Source: Sphingomonas pituitosa NBRC 102491 (GTDB lineage Bacteria > Pseudomonadota > Alphaproteobacteria > Sphingomonadales > Sphingomonadaceae). Taken from it: a stretch of 64,000 bases of DNA. The DNA is taken from positions 372,001 to 436,000 of the forward strand of contig NZ_BCYY01000002.1 of the NCBI RefSeq assembly GCF_001598435.1. Direction: 5' to 3'. A program made the translations under genes and the position numbers. Positions within the stretch are counted from its first letter, which is position 1. Each line of letters starts with the position of its first letter. This document shows, piece after piece, positions 24,563-35,194 of the stretch. The notes under the pieces are model-generated. The model searched no databases. It was given only the letters and a program-made list of their open reading frames with translations, and was not told where the DNA came from.

Positions 24563-26983
24563 TCAATGATGCAGCGCATCTCCGATCGCCGGCAGGCCGG
24601 CGGGCGGCTGGGTAGCGAGATCATCGGCATCCGACCAGTCGATTGCAGTCAATGGCTCGGTGAGCGCAAGCCGCAAAACTTCATCGACGTGCGAAACCGG
24701 GACAATTTCCAGGCCTTCCCGAATGTTTGCAGGGATTTCGGCGAGATCCTTCTCATTCTCCTCCGGGATCAGCACCATCTTGATACCGCCGCGCAGCGCC
24801 GCGAGGAGCTTCTCCTTGAGCCCGCCGATCGGCAGCACCCGCCCACGCAGCGTCACTTCGCCGGTCATCGCCACGTCCTTGCGCACCGACACGCCGGTCA
24901 GCGTCGAGACGATCGAGGTGACCAGACCGATGCCCGCCGACGGACCATCCTTCGGCACCGCGCCCTCGGGCAGGTGGACGTGGATGTCCTTCCGCGCGAA
25001 CAGGCTCGGCTTGATGCCGTAGCTCGGGCTGCGCGCACGGACGAAGCTGAACGCGGCTTCCACCGATTCCTTCATCACGTCGCCCAACTTGCCGGTCGTC
25101 TTGATCGCGCCCTTGCCGGGCACGGTGACGCTTTCGATGGTCAGCAGCTCGCCGCCCACTTCCGTCCAGGCGAGGCCGGTGACGGCGCCGATCTGGTGCT
25201 CCTCCTCGCCCACGCCGAAGCGGAACTTCCGCACCCCGGCAAACTCGGAAAGGTTCTCGGGCGTGATGGTGACCGACGTCTCCTTGCCCTCGAGGATCTT
25301 GCGCAGGCTCTTGCGGGCCAGCTTGGCAATCTCGCGCTCCAGCGTACGCACGCCGGCTTCACGCGTGTAATAGCGGATCAGGTCACGCAGGCCGGTGTTG
25401 GTGAGCGTGAACTCACCGTCCTTCAGCCCATGCGCGTCGACCTGCTTGGCGACCAGGTGGCGCTCGGCAATCTCGACCTTCTCGTCCTCGGTATAGCCCT
25501 CCAGCCGGATGATCTCCATGCGGTCAAGCAGCGGCTGCGGCAGGTTGAGCGAGTTGGCCGTGCAGACGAACATGATGTCCGAGAGATCGATGTCGATCTC
25601 CAGATAATGGTCGTTGAACTTGCTGTTCTGCTCCGGATCGAGCACCTCGAGCAGCGCCGAGGCGGGATCGCCGCGGAAGTCCTGGCCGAGCTTGTCGATC
25701 TCGTCGAGCAGGAACAGCGGGTTCGAGGTGCCGGCCTTTTTGAGGTTCGACACGATCTTGCCCGGCAGCGAGCCGATATACGTGCGGCGGTGGCCGCGGA
25801 TCTCGGCTTCGTCGCGCACGCCGCCCAGCGACTGGCGGATGAACTCGCGGCCCGTCGCCTTGGCGATGCTCTTGCCGAGCGAGGTCTTGCCGACGCCCGG
25901 CGGGCCGACAAGGCACAGGATCGGCCCCTTCAGCTTGTTGGTGCGCGCCTGGACCGCGAGATATTCGACGATCCGGTCCTTCACCTTCTCCAGGGCATAG
26001 TGATCCTGGTCGAGCACGCCCTGCGCCTCGGCGATGTCCTTCTTCAGCTTGGACTTCTTGCCCCAGGGCAGGCCCAGCAGCACGTCGAGATAGTTGCGCA
26101 CGACGGTGGCCTCGGCCGACATCGGCGCCATCGTCTTGAGCTTCTTCAGCTCGCCCTGCGCCTTGGCGCGCGCTTCCTTGGAGAGCTTGAGCGTGGCGAT
26201 CTTCTGGGTGAGTTCGGCGACCTCGTCGCCCTCGCCCTCTTCGCCCTCATTGCCCAGCTCGCGCTGGATCGCCTTGAGCTGCTCGTTGAGATAATATTCG
26301 CGCTGCGTCTTCTCCATCTGGCGCTTGACGCGGCTGCGGATCTTCTTCTCGACCTGCAGCACGCCCAGCTCGCCTTCCATGAAGGCGAACACCATTTCGA
26401 GGCGCTTCTGCGGATCGTTTTCCACCAGCAGCGACTGCTTGTCCGCGACCTTCACCGAGATGTTCGCCGCGACGGCGTCTGCCAGGCGCGACGGATCCTC
26501 CAGCTCGCCCAGCTGCACCGCGGTTTCAGCGGGCAGCTTGCGGTTGAGCTTGGCGTAATTCTCGAACTGGTCGACGACCGAGCGCATCAGCGCCTTCAGC
26601 TCGGCGCTGAGCTCGACGGCCGCATCCTCAAGCGAGGTATCGCCTTCGGTGACGGGTTCGACATGCGCGGTGAGATAGGCGCCGGTCTCCTCGATGGAGG
26701 TAAGGCTGCCGCGTTCCTTGCCGGCGACGAGCACGCGCACGGTGCCGTCGGGCAGCTTGAGCAGCTGCAGCACTTCGGCGGAAACGCCGGTATCGTAGAG
26801 ATCCTCGCGGCCGGGATCGTCCTCGGCCGGATCGAGCTGCGCGACGAGGAAAATCTCCTTGTCGGCAGCCATCGCCGCTTCCAGCGCCGCGACCGACTTA
26901 TCACGGCCGACGAACAGCGGCACGATCATGTGCGGGAAGACGACGATGTCGCGAAGCGGCAGGACAGGATAGGACTGCTTCAT
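24563..26983 (-). CDS. lon: ATP-dependent protease Lon
   Basis: An 806-residue cytoplasmic AAA+ protease. The order is N-terminal substrate domain ([20 protein letters not shown]), coiled region, AAA+ module with Walker A GPPGVGKT and Walker B LFLLDEID, and the C-terminal serine-lysine protease domain with [10 protein letters not shown] and [10 protein letters not shown]. It degrades misfolded and regulatory proteins. The ATG at 26983 is chosen for its GGAG 6 bases upstream and the standard N-terminus; a longer frame adds 24 residues that cross the promoter. A heat-shock-like promoter is visible upstream. Confidence 0.97.
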   Translation of the reverse strand: MKQSYPVLPLRDIVVFPHMIVPLFVGRDKSVAALEAAMAADKEIFLVAQLDPAEDDPGREDLYDTGVSAEVLQLLKLPDGTVRVLVAGKERGSLTSIEETGAYLTAHVEPVTEGDTSLEDAAVELSAELKALMRSVVDQFENYAKLNRKLPAETAVQLGELEDPSRLADAVAANISVKVADKQSLLVENDPQKRLEMVFAFMEGELGVLQVEKKIRSRVKRQMEKTQREYYLNEQLKAIQRELGNEGEEGEGDEVAELTQKIATLKLSKEARAKAQGELKKLKTMAPMSAEATVVRNYLDVLLGLPWGKKSKLKKDIAEAQGVLDQDHYALEKVKDRIVEYLAVQARTNKLKGPILCLVGPPGVGKTSLGKSIAKATGREFIRQSLGGVRDEAEIRGHRRTYIGSLPGKIVSNLKKAGTSNPLFLLDEIDKLGQDFRGDPASALLEVLDPEQNSKFNDHYLEIDIDLSDIMFVCTANSLNLPQPLLDRMEIIRLEGYTEDEKVEIAERHLVAKQVDAHGLKDGEFTLTNTGLRDLIRYYTREAGVRTLEREIAKLARKSLRKILEGKETSVTITPENLSEFAGVRKFRFGVGEEEHQIGAVTGLAWTEVGGELLTIESVTVPGKGAIKTTGKLGDVMKESVEAAFSFVRARSPSYGIKPSLFARKDIHVHLPEGAVPKDGPSAGIGLVTSIVSTLTGVSVRKDVAMTGEVTLRGRVLPIGGLKEKLLAALRGGIKMVLIPEENEKDLAEIPANIREGLEIVPVSHVDEVLRLALTEPLTAIDWSDADDLATQPPAGLPAIGDALHH

Positions 26984-27027
26984 GAAAACTCCGGGTCGGC
27001 CCCCAGAAGGGAGCACCATAGGCCTTA

Positions 27028-27056
27028 TATATGGGGCCTGGGACGATCGCATCAAT
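27028..27056 (-). promoter_or_regulatory. Heat-shock (sigma-32/RpoH) type promoter of lon
   Basis: On the minus strand CCCCATATA (rc of 27028-27036) matches the RpoH -10 consensus, with ATTGAT (rc of 27051-27056) about 14 bases upstream as a partial -35. It lies 45 bases before the lon start. lon is a classical RpoH target. The -35 match is weak. Confidence 0.5.
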
Positions 27057-27202
27057 CGGGTGAGGGCATTAACCCAGATTGCGGTGGAAAACTCCAGCCC
27101 CTTGGCCGAACACGTCTTCGCTCGCGTCGCACTGCAGCAACGCTATCATGGCGCCTCAATGCGTCGATTCGTTCGGGGACGAGGCGGCGCGCAGCGCTGG
27201 GG

Positions 27203-28921
27203 ATGAATTTGAGCAGATCGACAATGGCATTTGCCCTGCTGGCGAGCGTGGCGATGACGACGGGTGCCGCCGCACAAAAGCGCGGCGAGCCGCCGATCAC
27301 CCCCACCACCCAGGCATCGGGCGGCCCGATCGCCCCTGCCCGCGCCGCGCTTCGCCTGGAACATGCCGATCTCGCGATCGAAGTGCTGCCGGCGGCCTAT
27401 GCGCTGCACGGCACGGCGACATTGTCGCTCCGCACCAGCGCACCGCAAACCGAACTGCAGATCGACCTGGACCGGAACCTGCCGGTCACCGCAGTGCGGA
27501 TCGACGGCAAGCCACTGAAGCCCGCGGCGTGGCGCAATCCCGAGGGTCGCCTGTTCATCGCCCTGCCCCGCCCGCTCAAGGCCGGCGATCGCGTCACCGC
27601 CGAGATCGCCTATGGCGGCACCCCGCACGTGGCGGTGCGCGCGCCGTGGGATGACGGCCTCGTCTGGGCGACCACGCCGGGCGACAAGAAGCCCTGGATC
27701 GCCACCACCGCCGAAGGCTATGGCTGCGACCTGTTCTGGCCATGCCTCGATTTTCCCCAGGGCGAGCCCGAACTGGTGGACCTGCACATCACCGTGCCGG
27801 CTGGGCTCAAGGCGCCCTCCAACGGCAAGCTGCTTCGGGTGGAAACGCTCGCCGATGGCCGCACCACCTGGCACTGGCGCGCAAAGAGTCCCAATCCCTA
27901 CGACATCGCGCTCAACATCGCGCCCTATCAGGAGCTGACGGCCGAGTATAAGAGCCGCTTCGGCAACAGCTTCCCGCTGCACTACTGGTATCTGCCCGGC
28001 CGCGAGGCCAAGGCGAAGGCGCTGTTCGCCGAGTTCGCGCCGACGGTCGATTTCTACGAGCAGATGATCGGCCCCTTCCCCTGGGGCGACGAAAAGCTGG
28101 GGGTGGTCGAAACGCCGCACATGGGCATGGAGCACCAGACGATCAACGCCTATGGCAACAACTACCGCAAGACTCCTTCGGGCTTCGACGAGATCTTCCA
28201 GCATGAGCTCGGCCATGAATGGTTCGGCAACCAGCTGACCGCCGCGAACTGGGACGATTACTGGCTGCACGAAGGCTATACCCAGTACATGCAGCCGCTC
28301 TACGGCCAGTGGCGCGAGGGCGATGCCCGCTACGCGGCGATGATGGACCAGTTCCGCCTCGTCCTTCGCAACAGGGCGCCGATCGTCTCGGGCAAGATCC
28401 GCACCGAGGAAGAGGTGTATGAGGACGAGAAGGGCGGCCCGGGCCAGGACATCTACTACAAGGGCGCCTGGGTCCTTCACACCCTGCGCTATCTGATCGG
28501 CGACGACCGGTTCTTCGAAGTCACCCGGCGGATCGTCTATGGACGGCCCGACCCGAAGCCCGGCAATTTCAAGCCGCGCTTCGGCACCACGCCCGAATAT
28601 ATCGGCATCGTGCAGCAGGTGACCGGCGAGAACCTGCAATGGTTCTTCGACGTCTACCTCTATTCCGCCGATCTGCCGGAGCTGGTCAGCGAGCGCGCGG
28701 GGGAGCGGTTGACGCTGCGCTGGAAGACGCCCGCCGATCGGCCCTTCCCGTTCCCCGTCGACGTGTCGATCGACGGCAAGGTGCAGAAGGTGGCGATGCC
28801 CGGCGGCACCGCGACGCTCACCGTGCCGAGCTCCGCGCATGTGGTGCTCGACCCGGAGGCGCATGTGCTGCGCCGCTCCGAATCGGTGGAGGCTCTCCAG
28901 CGCTGGTCGCAGCAGCGATGA
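27203..28921 (+). CDS. M1 family metallopeptidase, exported
   Basis: A 572-residue zinc peptidase with a signal peptide (1-25, ending GAAAQ). An N-terminal beta-saddle domain is followed by the catalytic domain. Zinc motif H334-E-L-G-H338 with the third ligand E357 at the correct 18-residue gap (LHEGYTQY), and the substrate loop HMGMEHQT, where aminopeptidases usually read GxMEN. It probably trims peptides in the periplasm; the altered loop leaves exact specificity open. ATG preceded by GGGG only. Its stop overlaps the start of the next gene. It sits opposite lon in a block that separates lon from clpX. Confidence 0.9.
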   Translation: MNLSRSTMAFALLASVAMTTGAAAQKRGEPPITPTTQASGGPIAPARAALRLEHADLAIEVLPAAYALHGTATLSLRTSAPQTELQIDLDRNLPVTAVRIDGKPLKPAAWRNPEGRLFIALPRPLKAGDRVTAEIAYGGTPHVAVRAPWDDGLVWATTPGDKKPWIATTAEGYGCDLFWPCLDFPQGEPELVDLHITVPAGLKAPSNGKLLRVETLADGRTTWHWRAKSPNPYDIALNIAPYQELTAEYKSRFGNSFPLHYWYLPGREAKAKALFAEFAPTVDFYEQMIGPFPWGDEKLGVVETPHMGMEHQTINAYGNNYRKTPSGFDEIFQHELGHEWFGNQLTAANWDDYWLHEGYTQYMQPLYGQWREGDARYAAMMDQFRLVLRNRAPIVSGKIRTEEEVYEDEKGGPGQDIYYKGAWVLHTLRYLIGDDRFFEVTRRIVYGRPDPKPGNFKPRFGTTPEYIGIVQQVTGENLQWFFDVYLYSADLPELVSERAGERLTLRWKTPADRPFPFPVDVSIDGKVQKVAMPGGTATLTVPSSAHVVLDPEAHVLRRSESVEALQRWSQQR

Positions 28922-29520
28922 CCGCGCTGGTCGCCCCGGCGCCCGTCGGCGCGCCGGGGCTCGGCGCACTGCTCCTCGGGCTGATCGCGTTCGCCGCTGC
29001 GCTGCTGTGGGTTCACTTTCGACGCGGTCGCGGCGGGGAGAGCGGGGCACAGGACGGCAACCCGTCTCGCCTAGGCACCTGGCTCCAGGCGGCGGGGTTC
29101 CTCGCTGTCGCCGCAGGGCCCCTCCGCCCGACGCTGCAGGCGGGATCTGCGGCGGCGGTGGGTGAAGCGGTGCTCGTGGCGATGCTGGCGGGCGCCTGCG
29201 TCGGCATCTTCCTGTCCGCGGCAAGCGCGATGGGCAGCAACTGGAGCTTTGCCGCACGAATTCGGCGCGATCATGATCTCGTGACCTGGGGCCCTTTCGC
29301 CACCATTCGGCACCCCATCTACACGGGCCTGTTCGCGCTGCTGCTGGCGGTGGCTTTGGCCCTCGGGCACTGGCGCGGGCTCGTCCTAGGCCTGCCGCTG
29401 TTCGCCTATGGCACCTGGGTCCGCGTGCAGGCGGAAGAGCGACTGCTGCACATCCGGTTCGGCCGGGAGTATGATGCCTATGCGGCGCGCGTGAAGCGGT
29501 TCCTGCCCGGCGCCTTCTGA
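28918..29520 (+). CDS. Isoprenylcysteine carboxyl methyltransferase (ICMT)-like membrane protein
   Basis: A 200-residue protein with four to five membrane segments and the family motif RHPIYTG near residue 131, plus the downstream EERLLHIRFGREYDAYAARV that shapes the SAM-binding end in ICMT/PEMT-like enzymes. Bacterial members methylate small lipids or unknown membrane substrates. The ATG overlaps the stop of the M1 peptidase (ATGA), so the two are co-translated. A functional link to the peptidase is not evident. Confidence 0.82.
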   Translation: MTALVAPAPVGAPGLGALLLGLIAFAAALLWVHFRRGRGGESGAQDGNPSRLGTWLQAAGFLAVAAGPLRPTLQAGSAAAVGEAVLVAMLAGACVGIFLSAASAMGSNWSFAARIRRDHDLVTWGPFATIRHPIYTGLFALLLAVALALGHWRGLVLGLPLFAYGTWVRVQAEERLLHIRFGREYDAYAARVKRFLPGAF

Positions 29521-29623
29521 CGCGCAGGCGAGGCGCATGGGCATGCCGCGGCTTGCATCGGCCGCGGTGCTCTGCGACGCTCGGGCGGCACGACGAGATG
29601 CTGACATGTTGCTGGGGTGAGGA

Positions 29624-30223
29624 ATGACCATGTTTCGCGGCCTGAATCTGGCCCCGATCCTGTTGATCGCCGCAGTGCCGGCCGCGGCGCAGGAAGACCT
29701 GCAGGTCGACGGCGACTGGACGCATGCGGCGAGCGGCATGGCCTTCCCGGAACGGCTGGGCAACGCCCTGCGCACCCGCATCCACGCCTATGACGCCGAA
29801 CAGCTGGATGTCAGCGCCGGATACGCCTTGCGGCGCGGCGGCGAACTCGGCTTCGTGACGCTGTACGTCTACCCCGCCACGCCCGACCAGGATTGCGCGG
29901 CGAGCTTCGCGGAGATCGAGCGCAACGTCGCGCAGAACTATTCCGATGTGAAGCTGGTCGAGAGCGATCGCTGGCCTTCACCCTCCGGCCGCACGCCCGA
30001 TTCCGCCTATCACGCGCGCTTCACCATGACCGGCATGCTCGACGGCAAGGAACAGCCGCTGACCTCCGAGAGCTATCTGTTCTGCCCGGCGGGCGGCAGC
30101 TGGCTCGTCGCGGCGCGGGCGAGTTGGGGACGCAACAACGACCTGCGCCAGGCCTTTGTCGAGTTGCTCCGCGGCCTTGCCTGGCCTGCCAAGCTGGACA
30201 CCGCCGCCCCGGCCAGCAAATGA
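29624..30223 (+). CDS. Secreted protein of unknown function
   Basis: A 199-residue protein with a signal peptide (about 1-22, IAAVPAAAQ). It has two cysteines in the mature part (QDCAAS and LFCPAGG), which could form a disulfide in the periplasm. Mixed alpha/beta composition, no motif I recognise. Two starts are possible, ATG 29624 and ATG 29630; GAGGA is better spaced to the second. It follows the methyltransferase after 103 bases and may belong to the same transcript. Its end abuts the remains of a GNAT gene on the other strand. Confidence 0.75.
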   Translation: MTMFRGLNLAPILLIAAVPAAAQEDLQVDGDWTHAASGMAFPERLGNALRTRIHAYDAEQLDVSAGYALRRGGELGFVTLYVYPATPDQDCAASFAEIERNVAQNYSDVKLVESDRWPSPSGRTPDSAYHARFTMTGMLDGKEQPLTSESYLFCPAGGSWLVAARASWGRNNDLRQAFVELLRGLAWPAKLDTAAPASK

Positions 30224-30229
30224 GCGGCC

Positions 30230-30656
30230 ACGCCGCCTGCGCCATGAACCACAGTCGCGGGCCCTGAGGCACCCGCCATTCGCCGGTCACGGCAAAGCCG
30301 CAGCGCTGGTAGAGGCCGACACTGGTTGCTGTCGCCGTCGCGGCGGGATCAACCGGCGATATGGGCATGGGTGAAGCGCCTGGCGCGGGCACCAGCGCCG
30401 AGAGGTTCGGCAGCATCGCAAGCCAGCCGATCCTTGGCCGGCGAGGCGGGCGTCACCGCGGCGCGCTCTTCCATGCGAACCCGCTCGCGCTGCGAAGATC
30501 GAAAGCCGCCAGCAACGAAAAGAGGCGCCGCAGCCGTCGCTGCCGCGCCTCCTCGTTCGGGAACATGCATTCAGACACCGGGTCCTCGGTGAAAGCCCGC
30601 GCAAGCATCGCAGCGATGGTCGCGCGGTCTTTCCAGGTCGCCGAACGGACGGCGAT
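30230..30656 (-). pseudogene. Remnant of a GNAT family acetyltransferase gene
   Basis: One reading frame on the minus strand shows pieces of a GNAT protein: an N-terminal part VRSATWKDRATIAAMLARAF with DPVSECMFPNEEARQRR, and a C-terminal part GLYQRCGFAVTGEWRVPQG. Between them is an in-frame TGA at 30453-30455, and the acetyl-CoA binding loop (QGxGxG/A) is missing, so about 40 residues or more were lost. The expected start codon position reads ATC (30654-30656), and the original stop is not found. Taken together this is a dead gene squeezed between clpX and a secreted protein gene. Confidence 0.75.
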
Positions 30657-30670
30657 CCGAGACCACAGGA

Positions 30671-31936
<1,266 letters not shown>

Positions 31937-32081
31937 TTAATCCATCCTTCGCGCCTCGGGCGCGCTACGCTCGCCTGCCATCCTACACGCAGGCGAAATT
32001 CCGGCAATCCATAAATCGCCCCGCCCGCCCGACGTTCCATGCACCGGGAATCGTCAGGCGGCCGAGGATAGGCATATAGTG

Positions 32082-32738
32082 TTAATTTGCCGCTGCCGCA
32101 TCCTCGCTCGGCACCGGACGCTTCTCGTACACCTCGTCGACGATGCCGAAGGCCTTGGCTTCTTCGGCTTCGAAGAACGAATCGCGGTCCATCGTCGTCT
32201 CGATCTTCTCGATCGGCTGGCCGGTATACTTCGCATACAGCGCGTTCATGCGCGCACGGATGCGGAGGATTTCCTTCGCCTGGATCTCGATGTCCGACGC
32301 CATGCCCTGCGCGCCGCCCGAGGGCTGGTGCAGCATGATGCGGGCGTTGGTCAGCGCCACGCGCAGGCCCGGCTCGCCCGAGGCCAGCAGGAACGAGCCC
32401 ATCGACGCCGCCTGGCCGATGCACACCGTGCCGACGCGCGGACGGATATACTGCATCGTGTCGTGGATCGCCATGCCCGCCGTGACGACGCCGCCCGGCG
32501 AGTTGATGTACATCCAGATGTCCTTCTTCGGATTTTCCGATTCGAGGAACAGCAGCTGTGCGGTGATCAGCGAGGCCATATGGTCTTCCACCTGGCCGGT
32601 AACGAAGACGATCCGCTCCCGCAGCAGGCGCGAATAGATGTCGAAGCTGCGTTCGCCGCGGCTCGACTGCTCGATGACGATGGGAACGAGTGCGCCAGTA
32701 ACGGGATCGATGGTCATCTGACCGGAAAGCGGATGCAT
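32082..32738 (-). CDS. clpP: ATP-dependent Clp protease proteolytic subunit ClpP
   Basis: A 218-residue serine protease forming the proteolytic barrel for ClpX. The catalytic triad is S112 ([11 protein letters not shown]), H137 (MLHQPSGG) and D186 (MDRDSFF). The processing region before the mature start is short. ATG at 32738 or the inner ATG ([12 protein letters not shown]) are both possible; neither has a strong ribosome binding site. A CTTGCG...CGCCGATGTA element upstream weakly resembles an RpoH promoter. First gene of clpP-clpX. Confidence 0.98.
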   Translation of the reverse strand: MHPLSGQMTIDPVTGALVPIVIEQSSRGERSFDIYSRLLRERIVFVTGQVEDHMASLITAQLLFLESENPKKDIWMYINSPGGVVTAGMAIHDTMQYIRPRVGTVCIGQAASMGSFLLASGEPGLRVALTNARIMLHQPSGGAQGMASDIEIQAKEILRIRARMNALYAKYTGQPIEKIETTMDRDSFFEAEEAKAFGIVDEVYEKRPVPSEDAAAAN

Positions 32739-32828
32739 GTGGGATGATCTCGTGGTTGTTGTATTGCCCGCGACTACATCGGCGCTCCGGCTGTCCAGCG
32801 CAAGAGGGGCCGTGCCGGAGCAGGCGGC

Positions 32829-35027
32829 TCACGCGGATTGCAGCGCCTCCGTGCGAGCAGCGCGCGCCACGCGCGCCTGCACTTCGGGTGCAGCGGCAAA
32901 GGCTTGCAGCGCCGACGCGAGTTCCGGCATGCGCCGGCTGGCCAGCGGCACGTGCGGCGGACGACTGGCGCGCCAGCCCAGCTCCGCTCCCGGCAGAGGA
33001 TAGACCCCGTCCGGCGGCAGTCCACAAGCCTCGGCCACCGCAACGGCGAATTCCGCCCAGTTGATCGCGCCCCGATTGGCGAGATGAAGCGTGCCGGTGG
33101 TCCCGTCGATCAGCTCGTCGAGCACTGCGTTGCACAGGTCGGGCACATAGGCAGGGGAAACGATCTGATCGCTCGCCGCGGGAAAGTCGCGCCCGGCCGC
33201 CAGCGCCTCCACCGCCTGCACCGCGAAATTGTGCGGGTCCCAGGGCGAGAAGAACGCCGCGGTTCGCACGATCAGGTGCCGGCCGGGCAAGGCCCCGATC
33301 GCCGCCTCCATCGCCGCCTTGCTGCGGCCATAGGCGTTCAGCGGGGTGCACGGATCGGCTTCGGCATAGGGCCGGTCGCGCAGCCCGTCGAACACGAGGT
33401 CGCTGGAGAAATCGACCGTCGGGATGCCGCGCTCGGAAGCCGCGATCGCCAGTTTGGTGGCGCCGATGCAGTTGGCGGCGAAACAGGCGGCCTCCGCGTC
33501 CTCGGCATCGTCCACCCGCACCCAGCCGGCGGCGTTGATCACCGCCCACGGCCGATAGTCGTCGAGCGCCGCCGCAATCGACGCACTGTCGGCAAGGTCG
33601 AGCATCGCTCGATCGGTCAGCACATGTGCCAGGCCGCGAATCGTGCAGGTGCGGGCAAGTGCCCTGCCGAGCGTGCCGGTCGCGCCCGTGATCAGCAGCG
33701 GACGCGGGCGCCCCTGCCGTCGCCGCCCCTCCACATCGGGTTCCGGATGCGGATGGCGATGGAACGGCACGCGCAGGTCACGCTGCCACCAGCCCTCCCC
33801 TGCCAGTGCGGGATGCGTCGGCTCTGCGCCGCGGGCAAGGGCCTGCAGCAGCGGCACCATCGCCGTGGGCCGGGGCGCGTCGCCGCGCACGTCGAACACG
33901 CCGGGCTCGTAGATGCCCGGCGCGGTAAGCAGCGTGTTCCAGCCCGAGGCACCGAAAAGCGACCAGGCGGTGACCGCCCGCACCTCCACGCCTGCGGCGC
34001 GTGCCGCCTGCGCATCGTCCCAGGCGTCGCGCATCCACCGCATCTGTTCCTCGCGCGTGCAGCCATTATGCACTTCGGTGATCGCGATCGGGATGCGGTA
34101 GCGCCGCCAGGCCTCCGCCAGGGCATTGGCGAGCCCCTTCGGCGCGGGATCGAGCACCCGGACGGCCTCGGTATCGACATAGGCGACCTTGCCGTTGCCG
34201 CCCCGCATCGGCTCGGGATAGGCAGTGACGCGCTCGTCGAGGAACCGGTCGCTCGTCAGATAGTGGTTGATGCCGATCACGTCCGGGGGACAGGCCGCGT
34301 CGGCGAGCGCCTCCAGTTTCGCGCCAAGGCCGCAACCGGCCAGCCGGTCCCATAAAGGATGGCCGGGGACGACGCGGCCGCACAGCAGGTCCCACCCCAT
34401 CCACCGGCGATGATTGTCATGGGCGACCTGTTCTCGCGTCCCGGGCGTGCCATAGGTTCTGCCGAGGTCGTCGGTCTGGATCAGCCGCGCCCCCGGCCGA
34501 ACCCGCCGGATCGCGGCCATGGCGCAGGCCACGCCTTCCACCTGATGCACCAGCGCACGCCAGAAGCTCGCCTCGTCTCGAGCATGGGGATACCAGTGGC
34601 CGTAAAGCGCGGAGAACCGCGCGGTGGTGAGCGGTTCGTTGACCGGGGTCCAGTCCGCGATCCAGGGGTAGCGCTCCACCGCCCGCGCCGCAAAATCGCC
34701 CAGCTTCGCCCCGAAATCCGGGTCCAGCAGATGGGTGCGCCGCGGCCCGCTGCCGTGATGGACCAGCCCGGCGATCGGCCGGATCTCCAGGTCGCGCAAG
34801 CGCGCCAGGCGGGCGTCGCTCCATGCCCAGTCGCAGCGCTCGGGCACGTCGGGAGCGATGCGCTCCCAGAGCAGCGGGAAACGAAGCGCCCGCACGCCGA
34901 GTTCGGCGACGCGATCCAGGTCGTCCAGCCGGTCATGATGGCCGGTTTCGGTCGTCTGATCGCGAAACCGATCCTCGACGCGATTCACGGTGCATTCGGC
35001 ACCGCCCCAAAGTTCGAGTGGTGGCAT
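32829..35027 (-). CDS. Fusion of a GH1-like glycosidase domain and an RmlD-like sugar-nucleotide reductase
   Basis: A 732-residue two-domain protein. Residues 1-400 resemble glycoside hydrolase family 1: acid/base motif T-P-V-N130-E131-P, and the nucleophile segment AITE318VHNG. After a charged linker (about 415-442) comes an extended SDR of the dTDP-4-dehydrorhamnose reductase type, with TGATGTLG at 447-454 and catalytic Y566-x3-K570 (AYGRSKAA). No signal peptide, so cytoplasmic. I choose ATG 35027 because GAGGGA lies 5 bases upstream; a TTG at 35039 adds four residues. It is divergent from a clan GH-A glycosidase gene. What the two activities do together is unknown. Confidence 0.88.
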   Translation of the reverse strand: MPPLELWGGAECTVNRVEDRFRDQTTETGHHDRLDDLDRVAELGVRALRFPLLWERIAPDVPERCDWAWSDARLARLRDLEIRPIAGLVHHGSGPRRTHLLDPDFGAKLGDFAARAVERYPWIADWTPVNEPLTTARFSALYGHWYPHARDEASFWRALVHQVEGVACAMAAIRRVRPGARLIQTDDLGRTYGTPGTREQVAHDNHRRWMGWDLLCGRVVPGHPLWDRLAGCGLGAKLEALADAACPPDVIGINHYLTSDRFLDERVTAYPEPMRGGNGKVAYVDTEAVRVLDPAPKGLANALAEAWRRYRIPIAITEVHNGCTREEQMRWMRDAWDDAQAARAAGVEVRAVTAWSLFGASGWNTLLTAPGIYEPGVFDVRGDAPRPTAMVPLLQALARGAEPTHPALAGEGWWQRDLRVPFHRHPHPEPDVEGRRRQGRPRPLLITGATGTLGRALARTCTIRGLAHVLTDRAMLDLADSASIAAALDDYRPWAVINAAGWVRVDDAEDAEAACFAANCIGATKLAIAASERGIPTVDFSSDLVFDGLRDRPYAEADPCTPLNAYGRSKAAMEAAIGALPGRHLIVRTAAFFSPWDPHNFAVQAVEALAAGRDFPAASDQIVSPAYVPDLCNAVLDELIDGTTGTLHLANRGAINWAEFAVAVAEACGLPPDGVYPLPGAELGWRASRPPHVPLASRRMPELASALQAFAAAPEVQARVARAARTEALQSA

Positions 35028-35194
35028 CCGGTCCCTCAAAGGCTGTGGCAGGGTTCGGCAGGCCCCGCCTGGAAGATGCGGGGTAAACCTGGATCAGGAA
35101 ATCGGCTCCGCTCGTCGCAAAAGGCAGGCGGATTCCTCCGAAGAAGCGCGTAGCGGGTACATCCGCAATTCACTTCTTCGCCTATAAAAACGAA

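Noticed and set aside
24428..27202. Long 5' extension of the M1 peptidase frame across lon
   Set aside because: It is antisense to lon; the peptidase signal peptide and start lie at 27203.
27146..29785. A 879-codon open frame opposite the M1 peptidase and methyltransferase
   Set aside because: No recognisable domain, low-complexity Arg/His composition; the plus-strand genes carry clear catalytic motifs.
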